From JAIMBK01 sp040755975 (GTDB lineage Bacteria > Bacillota > Desulfotomaculia > Desulfotomaculales > Nap2-2B): a stretch of DNA of 11,334 bases. Below are positions 5,064 through 11,334 of the stretch, piece by piece. The first letter of the stretch is position 1. The number at the start of each line of letters is the position of its first letter. The position numbers and the translations under genes are program-made. Below the pieces are notes generated by a model. The model worked only from the letters and a program-made list of their open reading frames with translations, was not told where the DNA came from and ran no database searches. The DNA lies in NCBI GenBank assembly GCA_040755975.1, contig JBFLZY010000083.1, positions 1-11,334 on the forward strand, read 5' to 3'.

Positions 5064-6104
5064 CTACACCTTTTTTAACCGGGCCGCAGGCGTAATGCCC
5101 GGAATGCGCCCCCGTTTCGCCACCGGTTTGCCGCATACTTCTTTGATATCCATGGTCATGTCTATCGGCGGCGCGGCAGAAATGTAACTCCCGACGCCGA
5201 AGGCGTCGGCGCCGGCGTCCCGCAAGGCCGGGATGCGTTCGGGGGTAAGTCCCCCGCTGACCAAAATCTGAACGTGCCCAAAACCCGCCTGGTCCAGCCG
5301 TGCCCTTACCTCGCGGACCAGCGCCGGGGTAACTCCTCCCCTTTCGTTCGGCGTATCCAGCCGGATTCCGTGCAACTTCCCCCCTAATTCCGTCGCTACC
5401 CGCAACGCTTCCTCCGCCTCGTCTTTAAAGGTGTCGACCAGCACGATCAACGGCGAATCGGGAGGCATAATGCACTGGTAGACCCGAGCAACCTCAACGG
5501 TGTCGCCGACAATTAAAATTACCGCGTGGGGAACCGTCCCGGTAGGTTCCAGCCCGGCCAGCTTGGCTCCTAAAATACAACTGGCGCCGTCCGCGCCGCC
5601 AACGATCGCCGCCCTTTCCATCACCGGAGCGACCGCCGGGTGGACGTGGCGGGCGCCAAAACAAACGACTTTTTTTGTCCCGGCCGCCTCTTTACAGCGC
5701 CGGGCGGCGGTGGCCCACCCGCTGGAACTGGCCAGGACGCCCAAAAGAGCAGTTTCGTAGAGACCGAAACAATCGTACGGGCCGGCAATACGCATGATTA
5801 CTTCTTTTTCGCCAAAAGGTTCACCTTCCGGCAAAGCCCAGATTTCCGCGCCGGTTTCCGCTAAAAGATTTTTTACCTCCGGAACTCCGGCCAGAATGCC
5901 GGGCCTTCCGGCAAAAACTTCCGCCACCACCGGAGTATCCTGCAAACCCATGGCCCGCAGGATTTCCCTGGTTTTTATAAAGTAAATATCCGTCGTCCAG
6001 CCCTGGCGGATCTCTCCTTCGCTGGCTGAAAAAAGCAGCCGGTCGGGAGACACTCTGAATTCGGCTACTTCCTGTATGCTCTCAACAGTTTTGATTTTCT
6101 TCAC
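5064..6104 (-). CDS. Nicotinate phosphoribosyltransferase
   Basis: The enzyme joins nicotinate and PRPP to make nicotinate mononucleotide in NAD salvage, in the cytoplasm. The 346 residues match the shorter prokaryotic/archaeal-type branch, with a quinolinate-phosphoribosyltransferase-like fold. Visible signatures are DRLLFSASEGEI, QGWTTDIYFIKT, FGARHVHP, GADGASC and, near the C-terminus, ILVSGGLTPERI followed by GADAFGVGSYI, the phosphate-binding barrel end. GTG at 6104 gives the usual N-terminus KKIKTVES. The preceding sequence is an unusual G-rich run (GGCGGGGGCGGGG) rather than a standard ribosome binding site. TTG at 6176 would add 24 residues unlike the family. It follows ribH on the same strand after 104 nt, so it may be the last gene of the rib transcript. 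Quinolinate phosphoribosyltransferase (nadC) is less likely given the TTDIYF and RHVHP motifs. Confidence 0.85.
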   Translation of the reverse strand: MKKIKTVESIQEVAEFRVSPDRLLFSASEGEIRQGWTTDIYFIKTREILRAMGLQDTPVVAEVFAGRPGILAGVPEVKNLLAETGAEIWALPEGEPFGEKEVIMRIAGPYDCFGLYETALLGVLASSSGWATAARRCKEAAGTKKVVCFGARHVHPAVAPVMERAAIVGGADGASCILGAKLAGLEPTGTVPHAVILIVGDTVEVARVYQCIMPPDSPLIVLVDTFKDEAEEALRVATELGGKLHGIRLDTPNERGGVTPALVREVRARLDQAGFGHVQILVSGGLTPERIPALRDAGADAFGVGSYISAAPPIDMTMDIKEVCGKPVAKRGRIPGITPAARLKKV

Positions 6105-6208
6105 CCCGCCCCCGCCTAATACTTGTTTATTTTCCAAGCAACTCAAGGGGATCAAGCAACCTTGCGCCGTGGTCAACTGTCAATCCTGCAACTTTCGTGA
6201 CTTAATTG

Positions 6209-6679
6209 CTATTCATCCATATTTTTAAGCAAATTAGCCATTTCCAGCGCCGTGAGGGCGGCGTTCCAGCCCTTGTTTCCGGCCTTTGTGCCTGCCCTTT
6301 CGATGGCCTGTTCCAGGCTTTCGGCAGTAATAATGCCGAAGGCCACCGGTACGCCGGTTTCCAGGCTGATCCTGGCAACCCCTTTCGATACTTCGGCCGC
6401 CACGTATTCAAAATGGGGGGTGGCGCCGCGGATTACCGCTCCCAGGCAAATGATTGCGTCAAATCGCTGCCTTTCAATCATCTTGCGGGCAGCCAGGGGA
6501 ATTTCAAAGGCTCCCGGCACCCAGGCTATTTCTACGTCCTGCTCCAAGACACCGTGGCGCTTCAACGCGTCGAGCGCACCGCTTAACAGGCGGTTGGTGA
6601 TAAACTCGTTAAATCGGCCAACCACCAGGCCGAATCGTAAACCTTCCCCCAGTAAATGACCTTCGTAAACTTTTCCCAT
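6209..6679 (-). CDS. ribH: 6,7-dimethyl-8-ribityllumazine synthase (RibH)
   Basis: RibH condenses 5-amino-6-ribitylamino-uracil with 3,4-dihydroxy-2-butanone 4-phosphate to form the lumazine precursor of riboflavin. In Bacillus it forms an icosahedral shell that encloses riboflavin synthase. The 156 residues include GRFNEFIT (21-28), WVPGAFEIP (53-61), GAVIRGATPHFEYVA with the catalytic His at 89, and FGIITAESLEQA followed by RAGTKAGNKG. The open frame could begin at ATG 6697, but ATG 6679 is the real start: AAGGAG (6694-6689) lies 9 nt before it and inside the longer version, and the family length is 154-156. It is fourth in the ribD-ribE-ribBA-ribH run, 145 nt after ribBA. Confidence 0.98.
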   Translation of the reverse strand: MGKVYEGHLLGEGLRFGLVVGRFNEFITNRLLSGALDALKRHGVLEQDVEIAWVPGAFEIPLAARKMIERQRFDAIICLGAVIRGATPHFEYVAAEVSKGVARISLETGVPVAFGIITAESLEQAIERAGTKAGNKGWNAALTALEMANLLKNMDE

Positions 6680-6710
6680 AAGAACCTGCTCCTTCATTAT
6701 AACTTTAACC

Positions 6711-6786
6711 GGGAACGCTGCCAGTTCCCAGGCAACATTCTTTGGACCCTTTTAATCCTTACCGGCAGCCGGGGCTTGCTCAAGCC
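6711..6786. repeat. Two short GC-rich hairpins between ribBA and ribH
   Basis: GGGAAC (6711-6716) with GTTCCC (6724-6729), and GGCTT (6773-6777) with AAGCC (6782-6786), are perfect small inverted repeats in the 145-nt gap. Neither is followed by a T-tract, so neither looks like a terminator. They could be RNA processing or stability hairpins within the rib transcript. The gap carries no open frame of its own. Confidence 0.4.
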
Positions 6787-6824
6787 GGGTTCAACAGCCG
6801 GCCCCTCACGACCAGCAACCGCTT

Positions 6825-8033
6825 CTAGCCCGTAAGGTTGAGCATATGCCCAAGCTTGCGCTTCTTCGTCGCCAGGTAAAAATGATTTGTTTTACAGGGA
6901 GAAATTTCAATCGGCACGCGGGCCACAACCTGCAGGCCGTGGCCTTCCAGGCCGGCTATTTTCCGCGGGTTGTTGGTCATGATCCGGATCTTTTTCAGGC
7001 CGAGATCCACCAGAATCTGGGCGCCGATTCCATAATCTCTTAAATCGGGCGGAAAACCGAGCGCTTCGTTGGCTTCCACCGTGTCCTTGCCCTGATCCTG
7101 GAGCCTGTAAGCCCGGATTTTATTTAAAAGCCCGATTCCGCGCCCTTCCTGGCACATATACAGAACAACGCCCACGCCTTCTTCTTCAATCATCTCCATG
7201 GCCCGCTTCAGCTGCTCGCCGCAATCGCAGCGCAGAGAGCCAAACACGTCGCCGGTGAGACATTCGGAGTGCACCCGCACCAGGGGCGCCTCCACACTGG
7301 TCAAATCGCCCTTCACCAGGGCAAGGTGGCCTTTCTTGTCCAGAAGGCTTTCGTACGCTACAGCGGTAAATTCGCCGAACCTGGTCGGCAGCTTCGCTTC
7401 GTCCACTTTTTTGATCAGCTTTTCCGTACGTCGCCGGTACTGGATCAGGTCCGCGATGGTGATCATCTTTAAGCCGTGCTGACGGCAAAACTCGATCAGT
7501 TCGGGCACCCGGGCCATGGTCCCGTCTTCTTTCATAATTTCACAGCACACACCGGCCGGGTAGAGGCCCGCCAGCCGCGCCAGATCCACCGTCGCTTCGG
7601 TATGGCCCGCCCGGCGCAAGACGCCGCCTTCCTTCGCCCGCAGGGGGAAGATATGCCCCGGGCGCCGGAGGTCTTCGGGCCGGGTGGCCGGATCCAAAAT
7701 AGATTTAATGGTAAAGGCCCGCTCGTGGGCGGAAATGCCTGTCGTCGTGTCCCGATGGTCGATGGAGATGGTAAAGGCGGTGCCGTGGGGGTCCGTATTA
7801 TGCGTCACCATCAGGGGCAAATCCAGTTCGTCCAGCCGCGCCCCGATAACCGGCAGGCAAACCAGGCCGCGGGCGTAGGTAACCATAAAGTTGATCGCTT
7901 CCGGGGTGACCTTTTCAGCGGCCATGATGAGGTCCCCTTCGTTTTCGCGGTCTTCGTCGTCGACCACGACGATCATTTTTCCCGCGCGGATATCTTCAAC
8001 GGCTTCCTCGATAGTGTGAAAGCGAAACTCCAT
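6825..8033 (-). CDS. ribBA: Bifunctional DHBP synthase / GTP cyclohydrolase II (RibBA)
   Basis: RibBA supplies both branches of riboflavin synthesis. The N-terminal half (about 1-203) makes 3,4-dihydroxy-2-butanone 4-phosphate from ribulose 5-phosphate; the C-terminal half (about 204-402) opens GTP to the diaminopyrimidine. The first domain shows DDEDRENEGD (25-34, metal-binding acids) and RAGHTEATVDLARLAG (141-156). The second shows RVHSECLTGDVFGS then LRCDCGEQL, giving zinc ligands C258, C269 and C271, and EGRGIGLLNKI (297-306). The length of 402 is typical of the fused Firmicute enzyme. ATG at 8033 is preceded by GAGGT about 8 nt upstream. The 119-nt gap before it, from the ribE stop at 8153, holds no convincing promoter or gene. 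It is third in the rib operon. All key residues are present. Confidence 0.98.
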   Translation of the reverse strand: MEFRFHTIEEAVEDIRAGKMIVVVDDEDRENEGDLIMAAEKVTPEAINFMVTYARGLVCLPVIGARLDELDLPLMVTHNTDPHGTAFTISIDHRDTTTGISAHERAFTIKSILDPATRPEDLRRPGHIFPLRAKEGGVLRRAGHTEATVDLARLAGLYPAGVCCEIMKEDGTMARVPELIEFCRQHGLKMITIADLIQYRRRTEKLIKKVDEAKLPTRFGEFTAVAYESLLDKKGHLALVKGDLTSVEAPLVRVHSECLTGDVFGSLRCDCGEQLKRAMEMIEEEGVGVVLYMCQEGRGIGLLNKIRAYRLQDQGKDTVEANEALGFPPDLRDYGIGAQILVDLGLKKIRIMTNNPRKIAGLEGHGLQVVARVPIEISPCKTNHFYLATKKRKLGHMLNLTG

Positions 8034-8152
8034 ATTGTTTTACCTCGCTTCGCAAATATTATCCACCAGGTTCATAAGGCCGGGCTTTCTGCTTGCAAAG
8101 GGGGTTATTTATCGTACTCTTATTCTTTTGCTTTTTTACCTCTTTACCTTGT

Positions 8153-8800
8153 TTATAAAAAACCGTGCTCGGCCAAAAACTCTAAAGATAGTTTTTTCCC
8201 GGCGTTGTTTTGACTCTGGAACAAAAGCCGCTCCACATACTTGCCAATCAGGTCGGCTTCCAGGTTGACCAACTCTCCGGGGCCTTTAAAACCCAGAGTC
8301 GTTACCCTGGCCGTATGGGGGATGAGAGAAACCTGAAAGCTGCTATCATTAAAATCTACCACCGTTAGACTGACGCCGTCAATAGCCACGGAACCTTTTT
8401 TAATAATATAGCGCATCACTTCTTGAGGGGCATTAATCGTGAGCAACGTGGCAATATCGTGAGGCTCACGCCTGGCGACGGTTCCCACGCCATCTACGTG
8501 GCCGCTTACCAGGTGCCCTCCCAGGCGGCCGCCCAGCCGCAAGGCGCGCTCAAGGTTAACGTGATCGCCGGGCGCCAGTTGCCCCAGGTTTGTTTTCGCC
8601 AGGGTTTCGGCCATCACGTCGGCGGTGAAAAAATTTTTACCCAAAACAGCAACGGTAAGACAGACTCCGTTAACGGCGATGCTTTCTCCCGGCACGCTCC
8701 CTTCCAGCACTTGCCGGGCCTCAATCTGCAAGCAGGCGGAAGCGGCTCCCCGGGTGATCTGCCGGAGCCTGCCCAGTTCCTCGACGATGCCGGTAAACAA
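8153..8800 (-). CDS. ribE: Riboflavin synthase alpha subunit (RibE)
   Basis: The enzyme dismutates two molecules of 6,7-dimethyl-8-ribityllumazine into riboflavin and the pyrimidinedione. The 215 residues consist of two homologous lumazine-binding barrels: the first begins MFTGIVEELG and has GVCLTV (45-50), and the second follows LGGHLVSGHVDGVG (93-106) and has GVSLTV (142-147). A C-terminal helix (about 186-198, KYVERLLFQS) is where trimerisation is usual. The open frame extends further upstream, but the family's MFTGI start fixes TTG at 8800. GGAGTGA lies about 11 nt upstream, with a second purine stretch (AGAAGG) directly before the codon. The ribD stop at 8823 is only 22 nt upstream, so ribD and ribE are co-transcribed. 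Confidence 0.97.
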   Translation of the reverse strand: MFTGIVEELGRLRQITRGAASACLQIEARQVLEGSVPGESIAVNGVCLTVAVLGKNFFTADVMAETLAKTNLGQLAPGDHVNLERALRLGGRLGGHLVSGHVDGVGTVARREPHDIATLLTINAPQEVMRYIIKKGSVAIDGVSLTVVDFNDSSFQVSLIPHTARVTTLGFKGPGELVNLEADLIGKYVERLLFQSQNNAGKKLSLEFLAEHGFL

Positions 8801-8822
8801 CCTTCTGTTCACTCCAAATAAT

Positions 8823-9917
8823 TCAATGAACAATGTAGCCTTCCACGCGGATATCTTCACCACAACGTTGCAGGCGAAGATCCCGCAATAGAATCGCCTC
8901 GGCCAGCCGCCCCGCTCCCCGCCCTCCCACCGGGCCGGGAGCTTCTCTCCCGCCGATGATTTTGGGAGCAATAAACCAGACGACTTTATCGACAATACCG
9001 GCACTTAAAGCGGAGGCGTGAACTTCAGCGCCGCCCTCGATGAGCACACTGGTGATTTCTCTCTTCGCCAGTTCCTTCATTAATACCTGCAGATTAACCC
9101 GCCCTTTCTCCGCCGGCACAACCAAAACTTCGGCGCCTGCCTCCTTCAAGGCAGTGATCCGCTCTTCCGGAGCTTTTTCCGTTACCGCGACCAGAACAGG
9201 TGCTGCCGACGACCGGGCCATAACTTTTGCGTCCAGAGGAGTGCGGGCCCAACTGTCGACAATTACCCTTACGGGATCTTTCCCTCCTTCTTCCGGCAAC
9301 CGGGTGGTCAAAGAAGGATTATCGATGATAACCGTATTTACGCCCACTAAAATGGCATCGTAGCGGTGCCGCAAACGGTGCCCGGATAAACGCGCCTCGT
9401 CAGAAGTAATCCATTGTGATTCACCCAGCCGGGTGGCAATCTTGCCGTCCAGGCTTACCGCTGCCTTCAGCACAACAAAAGGAAGCCCGGTGGTAATGTA
9501 TTTAACGAAAACTTCGTTCAAGCGGCGCGCTTCCTCCTCCAGAACGCCGGCGGCAACGGCTATGCCGGCTCGCTTCAGCAAAGCGAGGCCCTTTCCGGCC
9601 ACCAGCGGGTTGGGATCCACCATGGCGACCACTACTTTTTTGATCTTTGCCGCGATAATCGCTTCCACGCACGGTCCCGTGCGTCCGTAGTGGCAGCAGG
9701 GCTCCAGGCTAACGTAAAGGGTGGCGCCGCGCGCCTTTTCTCCTGCCTCATTTAAGGCCACGATCTCCGCGTGGGCCGACCCCGCCCTGCTGTGGTAACC
9801 TCTCCCCACGATCTTCCCATCGTTAACAATCACGGCCCCCACCATGGGATTAGGGCTGGTATACCCTTCTGCCTTTTTCGCCAGTTCCAGGGCTAGCCTC
9901 ATGTAATGCTCGTCCAT
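8823..9917 (-). CDS. ribD: Bifunctional pyrimidine deaminase/reductase (RibD)
   Basis: RibD deaminates the GTP-derived diaminopyrimidine and then reduces the ribosyl side chain with NADPH, giving 5-amino-6-ribitylamino-uracil 5'-phosphate. The 364 residues hold an N-terminal zinc deaminase (about 1-145) with H49-A-E51, then PCC and GPC giving C74 and C83, exactly the expected zinc ligands and catalytic Glu. A C-terminal reductase (about 146-364) shows KAAVSLDGKIAT, VGVNTVIIDNPSLTTR and IEGGAEVHASAL. I chose ATG at 9917, with GGTGAT about 6 nt upstream; TTG codons just upstream (9920, 9923) are in frame but less likely. It is the first rib gene. Only 74 nt separate it from the upstream regulator gene, too little for an FMN riboswitch, and I see no terminator there. 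Confidence 0.97.
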   Translation of the reverse strand: MDEHYMRLALELAKKAEGYTSPNPMVGAVIVNDGKIVGRGYHSRAGSAHAEIVALNEAGEKARGATLYVSLEPCCHYGRTGPCVEAIIAAKIKKVVVAMVDPNPLVAGKGLALLKRAGIAVAAGVLEEEARRLNEVFVKYITTGLPFVVLKAAVSLDGKIATRLGESQWITSDEARLSGHRLRHRYDAILVGVNTVIIDNPSLTTRLPEEGGKDPVRVIVDSWARTPLDAKVMARSSAAPVLVAVTEKAPEERITALKEAGAEVLVVPAEKGRVNLQVLMKELAKREITSVLIEGGAEVHASALSAGIVDKVVWFIAPKIIGGREAPGPVGGRGAGRLAEAILLRDLRLQRCGEDIRVEGYIVH

Positions 9918-9991
9918 CAACAATCACCATTATTTTGCGCGCCAGCGTCCCTATATCCTTTTGCTTATTTGGAGTTCCGTATATTGGACCC

Positions 9992-10624
9992 CTACTTATG
10001 ATTCCCGCTCACCAGATCGTATACCTGCTCTTTCAACTCCGGCGGGGCCAGGACAATCAAAACATCGCCGCTGTAAATGACGGTATCTGCCTGGGGAGAT
10101 AAAATTTCTTCCCCGTTCCGGTAAATAGAAAGCACGGTAGCCCCCGTTCTGGTGCGGAACTCGGCCTCCGCCAGAGATTTCCCGACCAGCGGCGAGTCGG
10201 GAGAAACCTTGATTTCTTCGATCCGCTGCAGGTTTCCGGCCATTTTAAAGGTATAATCGAGCAGTTCGTTCATCAACTTCTCGATTTCCAGATTTATCTT
10301 ATCCCTTTCCCTGAGCAGGCGGTGCAGCTTCTGCTGCATGTGGCGCAGCACCTGCCGGTGGCCGTATTCGGCCAAAAAACTTTCAGCGGCTTTTTGGGAC
10401 CTGACCACCACCCCTACTCCGGGAACAACCTGGACAATCCCCGTCTCCTGAAGGAGGGTCAAGGCCCTCCGGATGGTCTCCGGAGAAACGCTGTACTTGC
10501 CCGCCAGCGTGGAACGGCCGAATACCTTTTGCCCCTCCCGGTATTCCCCACGCACAATTCTGGTCGCAATATCCACGGCTATTGTCGCATACCTGGCCAA
10601 AACCTGGGTTTCCTGCGTCTCCAT
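9992..10624 (-). CDS. GntR-type helix / RCK_C regulator, BusR-like
   Basis: This 210-residue protein is a predicted DNA-binding regulator with a ligand-sensing tail. Residues about 10-75 are a GntR-family winged helix (STLAGKYSVSPETIRRAL at 38-55; wing VVPGVGVVV at 66-74). Residues about 85-125 are a charged, probably coiled-coil linker. Residues about 134-205 are an RCK_C (TrkA_C) domain (SPLVGKSLAEAEFRTRTGATVLSI, then SGDVLIVLA at 185-193, here in two pieces). The same order and length occur in BusR of Lactococcus and Streptococcus, a cyclic-di-AMP-binding repressor of the betaine transporter BusAB, so nucleotide sensing is plausible but inferred. ATG at 10624 follows AAGGAG by 8 nt. No busAB or potassium transporter gene is visible nearby; ribD is 74 nt downstream and an AcuB-like gene 106 nt upstream. 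A palindrome just upstream may be its operator. Confidence 0.85.
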   Translation of the reverse strand: METQETQVLARYATIAVDIATRIVRGEYREGQKVFGRSTLAGKYSVSPETIRRALTLLQETGIVQVVPGVGVVVRSQKAAESFLAEYGHRQVLRHMQQKLHRLLRERDKINLEIEKLMNELLDYTFKMAGNLQRIEEIKVSPDSPLVGKSLAEAEFRTRTGATVLSIYRNGEEILSPQADTVIYSGDVLIVLAPPELKEQVYDLVSGNHK

Positions 10625-10639
10625 GTTTTCCTGCTCCTT

Positions 10640-10699
10640 TTAACCAAATAGGAATCGGCATGGAGGAGTCGTTTCTCCCCGCACTTCCGATTGGGTTAA
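10640..10699. promoter_or_regulatory. 60-bp imperfect palindrome, candidate operator of the BusR-like gene
   Basis: TTAACCAAATAGGAA (10640-10654) and TTCCGATTGGGTTAA (10685-10699) are inverted repeats matching at 13 of 15 positions. Between them GGAG and CTCC form a further small inverted repeat. The near arm starts 16 bp from the start codon of the regulator at 10624. This could be a paired operator for autoregulation or an RNA hairpin in the leader; no T-tract follows. It is seen in the sequence, but its role is inferred. Confidence 0.4.
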
Positions 10700-10730
10700 T
10701 CACTTTTATTTTATCCATGCGCACCGGTTT

Positions 10731-11334
10731 TTAGCTGATTGACCGGACGTCAAAACCTTTATTCTTAAATTCTTCCACCAGCGGGCCGGGTTCGGTGGTA
10801 TTCAATCGCAAAACAACCTGGACTTTCTGCTCCGGCCTCTCCACGCAGGCTATTCCGATCACGCTAATGTTATAATCCCTCACTACGTCTAGCATATCCG
10901 CCAGAGCTCCGACCCTGTTTTCCGTCTCAATAACTATTCTGGTTCCGGCCCGGCGGAAACCAAAAAGTTTAATCAGGGCCTCAAACAAATCCGATTCGGT
11001 AATGATGCCTGCCAGCTTGTTATTCTCGACTACCAAAAGCGAGCCTATTTTGTGCTCGCGCATAATCACGGCCGCTTCTTCAATATTCGCCTCCGGGCTG
11101 ATCGTGGGTGGATTCTTGATCATCACCTCTTTAACGACCATCCTGGAAAGGAGGTAATTCATTTCGAAGACGCTTAAGGTAGTGGCCGGGGATGGCGAAA
11201 CCGTCAGGAGATCGTACCTGGTAACCAATCCTGTTAAAACACCCTTATCCACAACCGGAAGCTGTCTGATTTTTTGCTTCTTCATGATGTCTAACGCTTC
11301 TAAAATAGGGGTATTGGAGGGAATGGTAATCGGG
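10731..11334 (-). CDS. CBS-CBS-ACT domain protein, AcuB-like; 5' end off right edge
   Basis: The frame is open to the window edge: the residues before the first internal ATG (11285) read PITIPSNTPILEALDI, which belongs to the first CBS domain, so the true start lies beyond 11334. About 200 residues are visible: the end of CBS1 (QLPVVDKGVLTGLVTRYDLL), a linker, CBS2 (VMIKNPPTISPEANIEEA, then GSLLVVENNKLAGIITESDL), and a C-terminal ACT domain (RIVIETENRVGALADMLDVV). This is the architecture of AcuB of Bacillus, linked to acetoin/acetyl-CoA use, and of many uncharacterised Firmicute proteins. CBS pairs usually bind adenine nucleotides and ACT domains amino acids or other small ligands, so a sensor role is likely; the partner is unknown. 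It is followed on the same strand by the BusR-like regulator. Confidence 0.88.
   Translation of the reverse strand, partial: PITIPSNTPILEALDIMKKQKIRQLPVVDKGVLTGLVTRYDLLTVSPSPATTLSVFEMNYLLSRMVVKEVMIKNPPTISPEANIEEAAVIMREHKIGSLLVVENNKLAGIITESDLFEALIKLFGFRRAGTRIVIETENRVGALADMLDVVRDYNISVIGIACVERPEQKVQVVLRLNTTEPGPLVEEFKNKGFDVRSIS

Noticed and set aside
6695..6705. TATAAT (minus strand) as a promoter for ribH
   Set aside because: No -35 lies at suitable spacing, and transcription would begin at or inside the ribosome binding site; it more likely arises by chance beside the AAGGAG sequence.
7476..8213. Long plus-strand frame (245 codons) opposite ribBA
   Set aside because: It lies entirely antisense to the strongly conserved ribBA and its leader; the composition is that of a shadow frame and it has no ribosome binding site or family resemblance.
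9918..10730. FMN riboswitch expected before ribD
   Set aside because: The gaps before ribD (74 nt) and before the regulator gene (106 nt) are shorter than the roughly 120-150 nt element, and no conserved core segments are visible in either.

Overview
The window reads as chromosomal DNA of a spore-forming, probably anaerobic Firmicute of the Clostridia, most like the Desulfotomaculum/Pelotomaculum group. The evidence is a spore-specific germination protease (gpr) next to an alpha/beta-type small acid-soluble spore protein, strong AAGGAGG-type ribosome binding sites, moderate G+C, frequent TTG starts, an ADP-forming acyl-CoA synthetase, and a B. subtilis-like ribDE-ribBA-ribH order. No taxonomic search could be run, so the genus is inference. 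I see no rRNA, tRNA, CRISPR array, transposase or phage gene.

Layout, left to right. (1) 1-1241, minus: the N-terminal 413 codons of an ADP-forming acyl/acetyl-CoA synthetase, cut by the window edge. (2) 1353-2876, minus: an rsmD - coaD - coiled-coil-protein operon with coupled starts, driven by an extended -10 promoter near 2903 and probably closed by a small terminator near 1281-1310. (3) 2943-4381: gpr (plus) and an SASP gene (minus) converge on two tandem hairpins; each has a candidate sporulation-sigma promoter. (4) 4601-4858, plus: a promoter and rpmB (zinc-ribbon-type L28), followed directly by a 182-bp nested inverted-repeat element (4863-5044). (5) 5064-9917, minus: ribD - ribE - ribBA - ribH, a complete set for making riboflavin from GTP and ribulose 5-phosphate apart from the separate phosphatase step, followed by a nicotinate phosphoribosyltransferase. 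(6) 9992-11334, minus: a GntR-helix/RCK_C regulator of BusR-like architecture and a CBS-CBS-ACT (AcuB-like) protein running off the right edge.

How the genes work together. rsmD and coaD serve ribosome modification and CoA synthesis. GPR degrades SASPs at germination, so the convergent gpr/SASP pair encodes a protease and its likely substrate. The rib genes and the nicotinate phosphoribosyltransferase supply flavin and NAD cofactors.

The observations most worth following up are: the rib operon has no room for an FMN riboswitch before ribD and instead lies directly downstream of a possible cyclic-di-AMP-type regulator; that regulator gene is preceded by a 60-bp palindrome; the element after rpmB has arms built from a 9-nt repeat; and the SASP carries E-T-A where E-I-A or E-F-A is usual at the GPR cleavage site. 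The rest is ordinary housekeeping content.
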